DNA from: Gammaproteobacteria bacterium
Lineage (GTDB): Bacteria > Pseudomonadota > Gammaproteobacteria > Pseudomonadales > Halieaceae
Assembly (NCBI GenBank): GCA_030433415.1
Contig: JAUIMF010000032.1
Coordinates: 1 to 35,237 of the forward strand
Direction of reading: 5' to 3'
DNA: 35,237 bases
Shown: piece after piece, positions 1 through 9,276 of the stretch
How the letters are laid out: each line of letters opens with the position of its first letter
Numbering within the stretch: the first letter of the stretch is position 1
Notes under the pieces: model-generated
What the model saw: the letters and a program-made list of their open reading frames with translations, nothing else
Database searches by the model: none
Told to the model about the DNA's origin: nothing
Made by a program: the position numbers and the translations under genes

Positions 1-1442
1 CGCTCGCCGAAGCGCTGCAAAAGAAAGTGGACGCTCTGCCCTACGCGCGCGTCGAAGCCAATCTCGAAAGCCTGAAGGGCCGGACCGAGATTCTCAGTCG
101 CGCCCTGGTTCTTGGCAGCCTCGACTCCAACTACCAACCGCTGGTCGACAGTACGAATGGCAGCGTCAGCTATGACGTCGCATCATCGCTGGTCGGCTCG
201 AGCTTCACCCTTGACCATTTCATTCCCGCCGCGGGCGCCATCAACGAGGTACTGAGTTACACCATCGATGCCAATCGCGTTGAAAAAGAGGATATCTGGG
301 CCGAACGACAACTCACGCTCGACGGCACCGAAGGCACACCGGTAACCCTGGCGGTGTGGGACTCCGGGGTGGATACCGCAATCTTCAAACCGCTGGGACA
401 GGTCTGGACCAACGACGGGGAAGTACCGGGCAACGGCGTGGACGATGATGACAATGGCTATGTGGATGATGTGCATGGCATTGCCTATGACATCGACTCC
501 AACAAGGTCACCGAAGAACTCTACCCCATTGGCGAAGCAAGCGAGGACGAAGCCTCCCTGCAGCGTCTGGTCAAAGGCATCGGCGACATCCAGTTCAACG
601 TGGATACTCCCGAGGCCGCCGAGGTACGTAAGCGGATGGCGTCCCTGCCGCAGCAGAACGTGAAGGAATTTCTCGAGAATCTGTCGGCCTACGGCAACTA
701 TTCTCACGGCACCCACGTGGCGGGCATCGCCGTCGAGGGCAACCCCTTCGCGCGGATTCTGGTCGCGCGCATGACCTATGGCCATGAACTGATTCCCGAG
801 ACACCCACGATCGCCCAGGCCCATCGCGAAGCCGCCATGTTTCTCGAGGTCGGGCGCTACTTCCGTGACAACGGGGTGCGCGTGGTCAACATGAGCTGGG
901 GAGGCTCCGTGCGCGGTATCGAACAGGCGCTGGAAGCCAACGGCGCCGGCGGCAGCCCCGAAGAGCGCAAGGCCCTGGCCAGAGAGATTTTTCTCATCGG
1001 CGACAAAGCGCTGCGTAGCGCCATCGCCGACTCACCGGACGTGTTGTTCGTAACCAGTTCGGGCAACTCCGACAACGACGTCAAATTCGACGAGTTCTAT
1101 CCCAGCAGCTATGAGTACCCCAACCTGCTGACGGTGGGCGCGGTGGATATCGCGGGCGACGAAACCAGCTTTACGAGCCTTGGCAAGGTCGACGTCTACG
1201 GCAATGGGTTTGAGGTAGAGAGCTATGTGCCCGGTGGCAATCGCATTGCCTACAACGGCACGTCCATGTCGTCGCCCCAGGTGATGAACCTGGCCGGCAA
1301 GCTGCTAGCGCGTCACCCCGACCTGAGTGTGGCCGAGTTGAAGGCATTGATCATTGATGGTGCGGATGAGAAGGCCCTGGAGTCCCGCTCCATTCGCCTG
1401 ATCAATCCCCGCGCGTCGATGGCACTGGCGGACGAGCGCTAA
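1..1442 (+). CDS. S8 family (subtilisin-like) serine protease, 5' partial
   Basis: Secreted-type serine endopeptidase of the subtilase family. The reading frame is open to the left edge of the window, so the real N-terminus lies upstream; the GTG at 27 is only the first start-like codon inside the window. Counting from that codon, the catalytic triad is Asp112 (AVWDSGVD), His227 (SHGTHVAGIA) and Ser413 (NGTSMSSPQ), and the oxyanion Asn347 lies in TSSGNSD. An Asp-rich insertion (VDDDDNGYVDD, about 138-148) follows the Asp motif and may bind calcium. The visible part covers the whole peptidase domain and ends shortly after it, with no C-terminal secretion or adhesion domain. It converges with the exonuclease gene and their stop codons overlap by 4 nt. 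The family call is firm; the substrate is unknown. Confidence 0.93.
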   Translation, partial: LAEALQKKVDALPYARVEANLESLKGRTEILSRALVLGSLDSNYQPLVDSTNGSVSYDVASSLVGSSFTLDHFIPAAGAINEVLSYTIDANRVEKEDIWAERQLTLDGTEGTPVTLAVWDSGVDTAIFKPLGQVWTNDGEVPGNGVDDDDNGYVDDVHGIAYDIDSNKVTEELYPIGEASEDEASLQRLVKGIGDIQFNVDTPEAAEVRKRMASLPQQNVKEFLENLSAYGNYSHGTHVAGIAVEGNPFARILVARMTYGHELIPETPTIAQAHREAAMFLEVGRYFRDNGVRVVNMSWGGSVRGIEQALEANGAGGSPEERKALAREIFLIGDKALRSAIADSPDVLFVTSSGNSDNDVKFDEFYPSSYEYPNLLTVGAVDIAGDETSFTSLGKVDVYGNGFEVESYVPGGNRIAYNGTSMSSPQVMNLAGKLLARHPDLSVAELKALIIDGADEKALESRSIRLINPRASMALADER

Positions 1443-2101
1443 TACAGATCCGACAGTCGCAGCCCACTACCCCGGGCTGCGATATGCCCAAGCAGTAACT
1501 CAGCGGTCGCCAGGGCATCAGCCAGGGCGTTATGCGCATCGTGGGCCTCGAGACCGTAACGGTCACGACAGGCCTGAAGACGCAACGCGCCCTGCACCGG
1601 TGTCTGGTCCCGACGCTGCATCAATCGCTGCTCTATCGCCAACGTATCGATCACGGGCATCAGCAGTGGCGCGCCAAACACCTGCTTGCTGGCGCGATTC
1701 AGAAACGCCATGTCCAGGGGCGCATTGTGAAACACCAGCACCGCGCCCCGCGCCGCACGCAGCAGCGCCGCCATCGCCTCGTGCAGTGACCCGCCATCGT
1801 GCAGTTCGCAATCACGGAGCCGGTGTACCGTCGCGCTCTGGCCGACACTCGCCCGGTTGCGAATCAGGTGATGCTCGGCGCTGCCAAGCTGAACCTCCCG
1901 GTTTCGTACCCGTACCCAGCCCAGGCTGAGAAGCTCCGCAGCGGCCGGGTCGAGACCCGACATCTCGGCATCGCAGACCAGAAAATCCACATCGCTCACC
2001 GACGCCCTGCGTGACGGCAGTTCGCCCCAGGCATCCCGCAGTTCCTGCGCAGCAGATCCCCTACGCTTCCAACGCCAGCGCCGAAACTGCAGGGCCCACA
2101 T
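1439..2101 (-). CDS. DnaQ-like 3'-5' exonuclease (DEDDh family)
   Basis: Exonuclease-fold protein of 220 aa related to the DNA polymerase III epsilon proofreading subunit. The DEDDh metal-binding residues are visible: Asp44 and Glu46 in LVCDAEMSGLD, Asp130 in FHNAPLDMAFL, and His190 and Asp195 in HDAHNALADALAT. About 40 basic residues precede the ExoI motif. The ATG overlaps the stop of the upstream CBS/DUF294 gene by one base (TGATG), so the two are probably translationally coupled. An exonuclease of this kind next to a DUF294 protein and a DUF4212/SSS transporter is a recurring arrangement in gammaproteobacteria, but the functional link is not established. It is probably not the replicative epsilon subunit, because it is short and lies in a transporter and signalling operon. 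Confidence 0.9.
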   Translation of the reverse strand: MWALQFRRWRWKRRGSAAQELRDAWGELPSRRASVSDVDFLVCDAEMSGLDPAAAELLSLGWVRVRNREVQLGSAEHHLIRNRASVGQSATVHRLRDCELHDGGSLHEAMAALLRAARGAVLVFHNAPLDMAFLNRASKQVFGAPLLMPVIDTLAIEQRLMQRRDQTPVQGALRLQACRDRYGLEAHDAHNALADALATAELLLGHIAARGSGLRLSDLY

Positions 2102-3966
2102 CAGCCCATACCCGCCCGATAGCGCTGGCGCACCGCTGATTGTGCTTCGTCAATGATGGTAAATGCATCGCGAAGCTGCTCCTTCGCCAGACGTGGCAGA
2201 CTGCGGGGATTCACGTAATTGTCTGGCGCGTCGCCCGCCAACACCTGTTCGCACTGGTGCTGCATGCGCACGCGCTGCACAAAATGCAGTGCATCGCTCA
2301 GGTTACGCGAATCCATCATGGTCATATGACCGCCCCTCGCCATGGCGGTCAGGCGGGCCTCGGTATTCACCTCGGGCAATCCGTGAGCCAGGGCATGCAG
2401 GCGGGCAATCTCGGTGACCGGCAGGACCCCGCGCTTTTTGATATCCAGGCTGTCGCGATGCTCGCCGTCGCGATCGACGACAAAGCGCCGAAAAATACCC
2501 AACGGTGGGCGCGAATCAAGAGCGTTCGCCGCCAGCGCTGCCTGAAAGATGGAGTTACTGCTCGCCTGGCTCAGCATCACCTGCTGAATCTCATGGGCCA
2601 GACTGAACTCACCGTACAGCGGTCGAATGTCAAAAAAGATACTCACGCGCATCACGGCGTCATTCGTGGGCGTGCGGGTCCAGCCACGCACCGTGTCCTG
2701 CCAGGCACCGAGTCGCTGACGCCACTGATCCGTAGTCGCCATGATGCCACCGGGGCAGTACTTGTAACCGCAGGCCGCGAGGCCATCACAGACCCGCGTC
2801 GCCAGCTCCGCATACCAACCCAGGTCGGCATCGGCCACGCAATCGTCTATCACAATGCCATTGTCCTGGTCGGCACCGAGCAACTGCTCCGCACGCGCCT
2901 GGGACCCGAACGCGAGCCAGGCCCAGGGGCCCGGTGCCGGCCCGAGCTCCTCTTCGGCCAGGCGTATCAGCCGAATGGCAACAGCGTCCGAAATCGCGGT
3001 GAGTATCTGGGATATCTGCTGAGCGTGCATGCCGCCATTCACCCAGTGCACCATCAGGTTCGCCATGCCCGATACCATCTCCTGAATACCAGCCACGCTG
3101 TCCTGGCGGGAGATGTGCTGCACGAGGTACACGGGATCGTCGCGCCGGGCCAGAATCAGGTCCGACGTGGTAACGATTCCCGCCAGGACTCCGTCCTCCA
3201 GCACCGGCAGGTGGTGGTAGCTCCGCTGGGTCATCAGGAGTGTAGTGGCGAACAGTGAATCCTCGGCATTGATGGACTCGGGGTCAGGCGTCATCACGTC
3301 CCGCACGGGAGACTGGATATCAAGGCCAGCGGCAAGAACTCGGGTGCGCAAATCCCGATCCGTGACGATGCCACAGAGAGTCTCACCCTCGACCACGAAG
3401 GCGGACGAAACGCGGCGATGCGCCATGGCCACGGCGACCTGGTGCACGCTGGCATCCGGCAGCACCGTGAGCAGATCCCGACTCATCACGGAGCTGACCG
3501 GCTCGAGCATGGCATTGGGCTCGGGTTGATAGCGCGCAGCGCGGCGCAGGCGCCGACTGCGCTGGGTGCTGAAATAGCGATCGAAATCCCGGTTCGCCCG
3601 CCGCAACTCCTGGTAGGCCTCATCGGGCAGGCGGTAGATGAGCGCGTCTTCGATCACCAGCGCCAGCACTTCGCCTCGTTCGGCATTCAGGCCACCGATA
3701 TGAAAGCTCTCTCCCTCGCCCAGGCGATCCAGCAGCTTGTTGTTGGCGTCGCGAATATCCACGGCGCCACTGCGAAGAATACGCAGGCCCGGCAGCGGAC
3801 TCTCGGCATCAAAGCGCTCCCCATGGGGATGGTAGGCGATGTGCAACTGCCCCAGGGCCTGGTTGAGCAGCTCGTCATCCAGTTCGTTGAACGGCAGAGA
3901 GCCGCGGAGAAATTCCCGCACGTTATCGAGTTCGCCATGATCGCCGCTGACGGGCGCCTCGCTCAT
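2101..3966 (-). CDS. cNMP-binding / CBS pair / DUF294 nucleotidyltransferase-like signalling protein
   Basis: Cytoplasmic multidomain regulator of 621 aa. In order it has a cyclic-nucleotide-binding-like beta-barrel (about 20-130), two CBS domains (about 160-280; MSRDLLTVLPDASV and VMTPDPESI mark the repeats), a DUF294 nucleotidyltransferase domain (about 310-450; the GSQAR...DQDN stretch is the G-S-x(n)-D-x-D signature of GlnD-like transferases) and a C-terminal DUF294_C helical domain (about 475-610). Such proteins are thought to sense adenine nucleotides through the CBS pair and to nucleotidylate an unknown partner. The gene overlaps the small membrane-protein gene upstream (ATGA) and the exonuclease gene downstream (TGATG), forming a three-gene unit. 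The neighbouring symporter is a plausible but unproven target. Confidence 0.9.
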   Translation of the reverse strand: MSEAPVSGDHGELDNVREFLRGSLPFNELDDELLNQALGQLHIAYHPHGERFDAESPLPGLRILRSGAVDIRDANNKLLDRLGEGESFHIGGLNAERGEVLALVIEDALIYRLPDEAYQELRRANRDFDRYFSTQRSRRLRRAARYQPEPNAMLEPVSSVMSRDLLTVLPDASVHQVAVAMAHRRVSSAFVVEGETLCGIVTDRDLRTRVLAAGLDIQSPVRDVMTPDPESINAEDSLFATTLLMTQRSYHHLPVLEDGVLAGIVTTSDLILARRDDPVYLVQHISRQDSVAGIQEMVSGMANLMVHWVNGGMHAQQISQILTAISDAVAIRLIRLAEEELGPAPGPWAWLAFGSQARAEQLLGADQDNGIVIDDCVADADLGWYAELATRVCDGLAACGYKYCPGGIMATTDQWRQRLGAWQDTVRGWTRTPTNDAVMRVSIFFDIRPLYGEFSLAHEIQQVMLSQASSNSIFQAALAANALDSRPPLGIFRRFVVDRDGEHRDSLDIKKRGVLPVTEIARLHALAHGLPEVNTEARLTAMARGGHMTMMDSRNLSDALHFVQRVRMQHQCEQVLAGDAPDNYVNPRSLPRLAKEQLRDAFTIIDEAQSAVRQRYRAGMG

Positions 3967-4433
3967 CGCGGGTTATCTCCGGACTGTAGAAACGCGGTGG
4001 ACGCCTGCGCGTAGTAGGCCGTGCCCCGCCGAGACAGCACCAGACGCAGCTTTTCCTCCGGCCCTGGCGCAGCGGTAAGGGCCAGACGCCAGCGTTTTCC
4101 GTCGGCACCAACGGCCACCATGGGTTGGGGGCCGGGGTCTCCCTGGGCGGAGGCCACTGAAAGCAGCACCGACTCCAGGTCATGAGATGCGGTCAGCTCC
4201 ATACTCGCCCCGGCGCTGGCATCGAAGCGCAGCGTCAGGCGCAGATCATTGTTTTCAAGCTCACACAATCCACTGGCGTAGCGGCAACTGCTTTTCTCCA
4301 CCAGCGGATAGGCCTCGCCGGAGCGTGCCGGCTGCGGCTTTTCGCCGACGAAGCTACCAACGGCGAACCAGGCCAGATTAGCCAGGACCGGCGCCACCAG
4401 CATGGCGGTAATGACATGGCGGTTCTTGAACAT
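3963..4433 (-). CDS. Small membrane-anchored protein of unknown function
   Basis: Protein of 156 aa starting MFKNRHVITAML. The start is chosen because AAGGAG lies 5 nt before this ATG; seven further codons upstream have no ribosome binding site. One N-terminal membrane segment (about 7-27) is followed by a mostly periplasmic domain with a close cysteine pair (CRYASGLC) and alternating hydrophobic beta-like stretches. The layout, an N-terminal anchor plus a beta domain, resembles FixH-type proteins, but the similarity is too weak for a family call. It is the first gene of the DUF294/exonuclease unit and overlaps it by 4 nt. It begins just past the terminator of the symporter operon, so a separate promoter is likely. 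Confidence 0.8.
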   Translation of the reverse strand: MFKNRHVITAMLVAPVLANLAWFAVGSFVGEKPQPARSGEAYPLVEKSSCRYASGLCELENNDLRLTLRFDASAGASMELTASHDLESVLLSVASAQGDPGPQPMVAVGADGKRWRLALTAAPGPEEKLRLVLSRRGTAYYAQASTAFLQSGDNPR

Positions 4434-4476
4434 CACGACTCCTTGGCGACTCAACCACCCTATTGTGCCCGGCGGT

Positions 4477-4514
4477 CAAAAAGAAAAAAGGGGGCACAGT
4501 GTCCCGTGCCCCCC
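4477..4514 (-). terminator. Rho-independent terminator of the porin-symporter operon
   Basis: Read on the minus strand, GGGGGCAC pairs with GTGCCCCC across an 8-nt loop (stem arms at 4506-4513 and 4490-4497) and is followed directly by a T-rich run, TTTTTTCTTTTT (4478-4489). It lies about 40 nt beyond the stop codon of the symporter gene and ends that operon before the next minus-strand gene. Confidence 0.9.
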
Positions 4515-4552
4515 TACCATCAACGGTGACCGTAGCCACCGCTGCGCGCCAC

Positions 4553-6289
4553 TCAGTGATCCGAAGCGGCTTCGGCACCAGCGGGAATGCGGATGCTTTC
4601 GACCAGTTCCTGAACCTCTTCCGGCGGTGGCGCCGTGACGGCTGACACCCCGTAGGCGACGGCGAAGTTCACGATGGCGCCGACCACGCCGAAGGCATTG
4701 GGCTCGATACCCATGAACCAGTTCGCTGGCGTATCACCCAGGAAGGCGGTACCCGGAATGAACATGATGCCTTTGTGCTGGAACACGTAGAACAGCGTGA
4801 CGCTGATACCAGCGACCATACCCGCAATCGCACCTTCCTTGGAGACCTTCTTCGAGAAGATACCCATCATCAGTGCCGGGAAAATCGACGAGGCGGCCAG
4901 ACCGAAAGCCAGGGCCACGGTGCCCGCGGCGAATCCTGGTGGGTTGAGGCCCAGATACCCTGCTCCCGCGATGGCCACGGCCATGGCGGCACGCGAGGCA
5001 TTGAGCTCTGCCTTCTCGCTGATGTTCGGCGCGATCATGCCCTTGAGCAGGTCATGAGAGATCGCCGAAGAGATCGCCAGTAACAGTCCCGCAGCCGTAG
5101 AAAGCGCCGCGGCAAGACCGCCCGCGGCCACCAGCGCGATCACCCAGTTGGGCAGCTTGGCGATCTCGGGGTTGGCCAGCACCATGATGTCGTTGTCCAC
5201 TTTGACCATTTCGTTGGTCGCAGGGTCTGCAGAGTACTGGATCAGGCCATCGCCGTTCTTGTCTTCGTACTGCAGCAGGCCGGTGGTCTCCCAGTTCTTG
5301 AACCAGTCGGGACGCTCGTCGTACGCCAGGTACTGACCGGGCTCAGGCTCGATCGTCTGCATAAGGTTCAGGCGGGCCATACCGGCAACGGCCGGTGCCG
5401 TCGTGTACAGAATCGCGATGAACACCAGGGCCCAGCCGGCGGAGGTACGCGCATCCTTCACCTTGGGTACGGTGAAGAAGCGGATGATCACGTGGGGCAG
5501 GCCCGCGGTGCCGATCATGAGGGACGCCGTGTAGGCAAACATGTTCAGCCCGGAAAGGCGTACATTCGTGGTGTACTCCTTGAAGCCCAGGTCCGTGACT
5601 ACCATGTCCAGGCGATCCAGCAGATACACGTCGGTACCCGCCAGCGTGCTACCCAGGCCGAGCTGGGGAATCGGGTTACCCGTCAGCTGGAAGCTGATGA
5701 AGATCGCCGGAATCGTGTAGGCCAGGATCAGAACGCAGTACTGTGCGATCTGCGTGTAGGTGATGCCCTTCATGCCGCCAAGGACGGCGTAGAAGAACAC
5801 GATGGTCATACCCACATACAGGCCCGTGTCATAGTCGACTTCAAGGAAGCGCGAAAACGCCACGCCCACGCCCTTCATCTGTCCGATCACGTAGGTCACA
5901 GAACAGATGATGAGGCAGATCACCGCCACAGCGCGAGCCGAGTTGGAGTAGAAACGATCACCAATAAACTCCGGTACCGTGAACTTGCCGTACTTGCGCA
6001 GGTAGGGCGCCAGCAGCATGGCGAGGATCACGTAGCCACCGGTCCAGCCCATGAGGAACACGGAACCACCGTAACCGCCATAGCTCAGGGCAATCAGCCC
6101 GGCCATAGAGATAAATGACGCCGCCGACATCCAGTCCGCCGCAGTTGCCATACCGTTGTGCACGGGGTGAATACCACCGCCCGCCACATAGAAGTCCTTG
6201 GTGGAACCAGCGCGCGCCCAGATGGCGATACCGATATACAGTGCAAAGGTGAAACCTACGACGATGTAGGTCAGAGTCTGAAGATCCAT
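4553..6289 (-). CDS. Sodium:solute symporter, large subunit (VC_2705 / acetate-permease-like)
   Basis: Inner-membrane transporter of 578 aa in the SSS family, close in style to ActP cation/acetate symporters and to the VC_2705 subfamily that is always paired with a DUF4212 small subunit. The N-terminus (about 1-70) shows the first transmembrane segments and the conserved WMSAASFISMAGLIALSYGG core. FTVPEFIGDRF and the QMKGVGVAFSRFLEVDY segment are family signatures. About 13 membrane segments can be traced. A hydrophilic insertion (about 318-375, rich in Asp, Asn and Gly) is typical of the subfamily. The ATG is 12 nt downstream of the DUF4212 stop, so they are cotranscribed. The substrate is probably a short carboxylate; this is inferred from family and neighbours only. 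Confidence 0.92.
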   Translation of the reverse strand: MDLQTLTYIVVGFTFALYIGIAIWARAGSTKDFYVAGGGIHPVHNGMATAADWMSAASFISMAGLIALSYGGYGGSVFLMGWTGGYVILAMLLAPYLRKYGKFTVPEFIGDRFYSNSARAVAVICLIICSVTYVIGQMKGVGVAFSRFLEVDYDTGLYVGMTIVFFYAVLGGMKGITYTQIAQYCVLILAYTIPAIFISFQLTGNPIPQLGLGSTLAGTDVYLLDRLDMVVTDLGFKEYTTNVRLSGLNMFAYTASLMIGTAGLPHVIIRFFTVPKVKDARTSAGWALVFIAILYTTAPAVAGMARLNLMQTIEPEPGQYLAYDERPDWFKNWETTGLLQYEDKNGDGLIQYSADPATNEMVKVDNDIMVLANPEIAKLPNWVIALVAAGGLAAALSTAAGLLLAISSAISHDLLKGMIAPNISEKAELNASRAAMAVAIAGAGYLGLNPPGFAAGTVALAFGLAASSIFPALMMGIFSKKVSKEGAIAGMVAGISVTLFYVFQHKGIMFIPGTAFLGDTPANWFMGIEPNAFGVVGAIVNFAVAYGVSAVTAPPPEEVQELVESIRIPAGAEAASDH

Positions 6290-6301
6290 GGATTCGCCCC
6301 C

Positions 6302-6571
6302 TCAGTCTTCGTCGACGCCGAACTCACGGTCCAACGCTGCCATTTTCTTGGCGTAGTAGAAGATCAGGCCCACGAACACGTAGATGGACCCCTGTTGGGC
6401 GAACCAGAAACCGAGCTTGTAGCCGCCCAGCTGGATCTGATTGAGTTGTTCGAAGAACATGATGCCGCAGCCGTAGCTGACGATGAACCAGATCACCATC
6501 AGCTTGACCATCAGCGACACATTGCGCTTCCAGTAAGCCTTGGCCTGCTCTTCTGTCATTTTTGTAGCCAT
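6302..6571 (-). CDS. DUF4212 small subunit of the sodium:solute symporter
   Basis: Protein of 89 aa with two transmembrane helices (about 20-42 and 55-77), beginning MATKMTEEQAKAYWKRN. The start is set by GGAGG five bases upstream of the ATG; a GTG two codons earlier lies inside that ribosome binding site. The family is the obligate small partner encoded directly before VC_2705-type SSS transporters, and that is the arrangement here. It probably stabilises or modulates the large subunit. It forms an operon with the symporter and probably with the porin gene 88 nt upstream. Confidence 0.92.
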   Translation of the reverse strand: MATKMTEEQAKAYWKRNVSLMVKLMVIWFIVSYGCGIMFFEQLNQIQLGGYKLGFWFAQQGSIYVFVGLIFYYAKKMAALDREFGVDED

Positions 6572-6659
6572 GTACACCTCCCCGGGTGCTGTTATGTCGT
6601 TATGCCCGCGAATCTAGCAAAGCGGGCATCACTTTCCCTTTAAACTTTGGTCTAGGTAA

Positions 6660-7994
6660 TCAGAACGCGTACTTCGCGGCGAGCTGCAGGCGGTACATGT
6701 CACCGTCTCGCCCGTCTTCAAGCTCCTTGCTGCCGTACATCAGTTCGCCGCCAAGCATCAGGCGGGGAGCCGGCAGGTATTGCAGGTTCAGGTGGACCGA
6801 CTGGTAGGCCTTGGCAAAGCTGCCGGCACCGGCGTACTCGTTTTCTGAGGGGTTGTCGGCGCTGGACATGGACAGCGACAGGCTGCTGCGCCACTGGTCA
6901 GCCCAGTAGTGACGGTAGGCAATGAAGCCTCCCATCTGATCGATGGTTTCAATATCGCCGTCCAGTCCGATATAGCCGTCGTTAAACTCGTTCAGACCCA
7001 GATAGCGGCCCAGGGCATCGCCATAGCTGAACATAAAGCGCAGGTCGTCCCGGCCGATATTCCACTTGCCCGACAGGGACAGACCGTAGCCATACTGCTC
7101 GTCACTCGCGACTTCGGTGTTGGCATCGGAGCGCGCAGAATAGGACAACTGGCGCGCGATACCGGCCATGGACCAGTTCAGGTCGCCGGTCTTGCCGTTG
7201 TAGCGGGCTATCATGTCGGGCATGAACTCGCTGTCGTCCAGGCGGGATCCACCGCCGGGGTTGTTGAGGCGCGTGATGGGATTTTCGAGCGCCACCTGCC
7301 ATGGACCACTGGTCCAGCGCAGCATGGGCTGGCGTTCAAACACAGTGCCGGCGGGTCCAACAAAATCAAGCTGGTCCGGCAGCGCGCCCACGTTGAAGAA
7401 CGTCGACCAGTACTGACCGGCCAGGAAGCTTTTGCCCGGCGCGTATTCCCAGTTCAGGAACGCGTGGCGGATACGGCCGGCCCAGGAGTTGGAAATACGC
7501 TCGTCACCCTGCCCCGAAATCATGAAGTCCAGTTCGATGTGAGAGGAGATTTTGCCCACGTCGGTCGGTGTTTCGGTTTTGAAGTAGAAGCGCGATGTCT
7601 TGGCGTGAATGTTGGTGCTGGTATAGGAGTCTCCGTCGCCTGACACAGGCTCCACGGGAATCAGGGAAGGTACGAACAGGTCTTCCATGAGCGCCGCCGG
7701 CTTGCCCTCACTGTAGTTACTGGTGATGGCATCGAGCTGCACATAGCCGCCGTAGGTAAACTTGGTGCCCTTGCGAATCGGGCGGGCTTCTTCGATTTCT
7801 TTCGCCTGCACATCCAGGGTTTCCACCGTGGTCTGGATACTGCTCTGGTTAGAGGCCACCATGGCCTTAAGGTCTGCGATCTGCTTTTCGAGGGCGGCGA
7901 TGCGGTCTTCCATTTCGCCCGCCAGCGCCGGTGAGACGTTGGCGCCGGCCACGAGAGCCAAGAGCGCGACCCCGAGAGGTTTCCTGCTGAACAT
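6660..7994 (-). CDS. DcaP-like trimeric outer-membrane porin
   Basis: Outer-membrane beta-barrel of 444 aa. The start MFSRKPLGVALLALVAG is preceded by GGAGGA and opens a signal peptide ending near SPALA. A short coiled coil follows (EDRIAALEKQIADLKAMVASN), the N-terminal trimerisation element seen in DcaP-type channels. The mature part alternates amphipathic beta strands (YGGYVQLDAIT, FYFKTETPTD, SFLAGQYWSTFFNVG) and ends in the barrel-assembly signal KYAF with a terminal Phe. DcaP porins take up dicarboxylates and other small acids. Placement before an organic-acid-type symporter suggests outer- and inner-membrane steps of one uptake route. The IS481 element starts only about 35 bp before the start codon, so the original promoter has probably been displaced. 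Confidence 0.87.
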   Translation of the reverse strand: MFSRKPLGVALLALVAGANVSPALAGEMEDRIAALEKQIADLKAMVASNQSSIQTTVETLDVQAKEIEEARPIRKGTKFTYGGYVQLDAITSNYSEGKPAALMEDLFVPSLIPVEPVSGDGDSYTSTNIHAKTSRFYFKTETPTDVGKISSHIELDFMISGQGDERISNSWAGRIRHAFLNWEYAPGKSFLAGQYWSTFFNVGALPDQLDFVGPAGTVFERQPMLRWTSGPWQVALENPITRLNNPGGGSRLDDSEFMPDMIARYNGKTGDLNWSMAGIARQLSYSARSDANTEVASDEQYGYGLSLSGKWNIGRDDLRFMFSYGDALGRYLGLNEFNDGYIGLDGDIETIDQMGGFIAYRHYWADQWRSSLSLSMSSADNPSENEYAGAGSFAKAYQSVHLNLQYLPAPRLMLGGELMYGSKELEDGRDGDMYRLQLAAKYAF

Positions 7995-8031
7995 GGTTGC
8001 TCCTCCGTTTAATGTTATTGAGCAGGAGTGT

Positions 8032-8078
8032 AGTACCCGAGACATAGCTTACAGACTGTACCGGAGACATCGTTTACA
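8032..8078 (+). repeat. Left terminal repeat of the IS (double unit)
   Basis: Two tandem 22-bp units at 8032-8053 and 8057-8078, spaced exactly 25 bp, both matching the pattern RGAGACATMGYTTACA. They are the probable paired transposase-binding sites of the left end. Confidence 0.8.
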
Positions 8079-8106
8079 CAATTGAGCATTTGAGGAGGCC
8101 CCTCAG

Positions 8107-9276
8107 ATGCCCTGGAAAGAGTGTAAACCGATGGATGAACGCCTGAAGTTCGTTGCCCGCTACCTCGATGGCGAGAAGATATCTGCCCTGTGTCGTGAGT
8201 TCGGCATCTCTCGTCCGACCGGGTACAAGATCATCAACCGATACAAAGAGCTGGGCTTGGACGGCCTGGAGGACCGCAGCCGACGGCCTTACCGCCACGC
8301 CAACCAGCTGCCCTTCCAGGTCGAACGAACCATTCTCAGCATCAAGCGCGAGTATCCCAGCTGGGGCGCTCGCAAGATCCGCGACAAGCTACTGCGTGAG
8401 TTTCCCCAGATCCAACCGCCTGCCAAGAGCACTGTTCACGCAGTGCTTGACCGCAATGGCCTGGTCGGTCGCCGTAAGCGGCGGCGTTATCGAGCTGAGG
8501 GCATGCCCCTTAGCGACGCCAGCAAGCCTAATGAACTGTGGTGCGCCGACTACAAGGGCGAATTCATGCTCGGCAACCATCGCTATTGCTACCCACTAAC
8601 GATCACCGACTATCGGTCGCGATATCTGCTGGCTTGTGAGGGCCTGGAGTCCACCAAGTCACCCTTCGCTTTCACCGTGTTTGAGCGAGTATTCAAGGAG
8701 TTCGGCGTACCTGCCGCTATCCGAACCGACAATGGCCTCCCCTTCGCATCGCCCAATGCGCTGTTTGGCCTGAGCCGGCTGTCGATCTGGTGGCTGCGAC
8801 TGGGCATACGCATCGAACGTATCAAGCCGGGTTGTCCACAGCAGAATGGACGCCACGAGCGCATGCACCTGACTCTCAAGCAGGAAGCCACCAAACCAGC
8901 CTCCTTCAACTTCCTGCAGCAGCAGGGACGCTTCGACGACTTCCTGGAGGTTTACAACAACGAGCGACCTCACGAGGCTCTCGCCGGGAAGTACCCTGGC
9001 GATGTGTATACACCTTCAGTGCGTCGTTATCGCATGCCGGATCCGCCCGAGTATCCATATCACGACCGTACCATTACCGTGACGCGCTGCGGGCGCATCT
9101 GTATCGGCAAGCGAAAGATCAATCTGAGTACGGTGTTTGCCGGGCAAAACATCGGCATACGGGAAGTCGATGACAAGATATGGCTCGTCAGCTTCCTGGA
9201 TTATGATTTAGGATTCTTTGATGAGGAGGTTGGCCGGGTCGAGCCCGGCCCAAATCCGTTCGTACCGAAACTGTAA
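8107..9276 (+). CDS. IS481 family transposase
   Basis: DDE transposase of 389 aa. An N-terminal helix-turn-helix (about 10-60; ISALCREFGISRPTGYKIIN) recognises the terminal repeats. The integrase-like catalytic core (about 140-310) carries the DDE residues: Asp in WCADYKGEF, Asp in IRTDNGLPF and Glu in GRHERMHLTLK. A C-terminal domain of about 60 residues with GRICIGKRKINLS follows, as in this IS family. The length and all three catalytic residues suggest an intact enzyme. AGGAGG precedes the ATG by about 8 bases. The stop codon lies inside the inner unit of the right terminal repeat, which is normal for compact IS elements. Confidence 0.95.
   Translation: MPWKECKPMDERLKFVARYLDGEKISALCREFGISRPTGYKIINRYKELGLDGLEDRSRRPYRHANQLPFQVERTILSIKREYPSWGARKIRDKLLREFPQIQPPAKSTVHAVLDRNGLVGRRKRRRYRAEGMPLSDASKPNELWCADYKGEFMLGNHRYCYPLTITDYRSRYLLACEGLESTKSPFAFTVFERVFKEFGVPAAIRTDNGLPFASPNALFGLSRLSIWWLRLGIRIERIKPGCPQQNGRHERMHLTLKQEATKPASFNFLQQQGRFDDFLEVYNNERPHEALAGKYPGDVYTPSVRRYRMPDPPEYPYHDRTITVTRCGRICIGKRKINLSTVFAGQNIGIREVDDKIWLVSFLDYDLGFFDEEVGRVEPGPNPFVPKL

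Noticed and set aside
2140..3258. 372-codon plus-strand frame antisense to the CBS/DUF294 gene
   Set aside because: Shadow of a clear multidomain gene; no motif or ribosome binding site.
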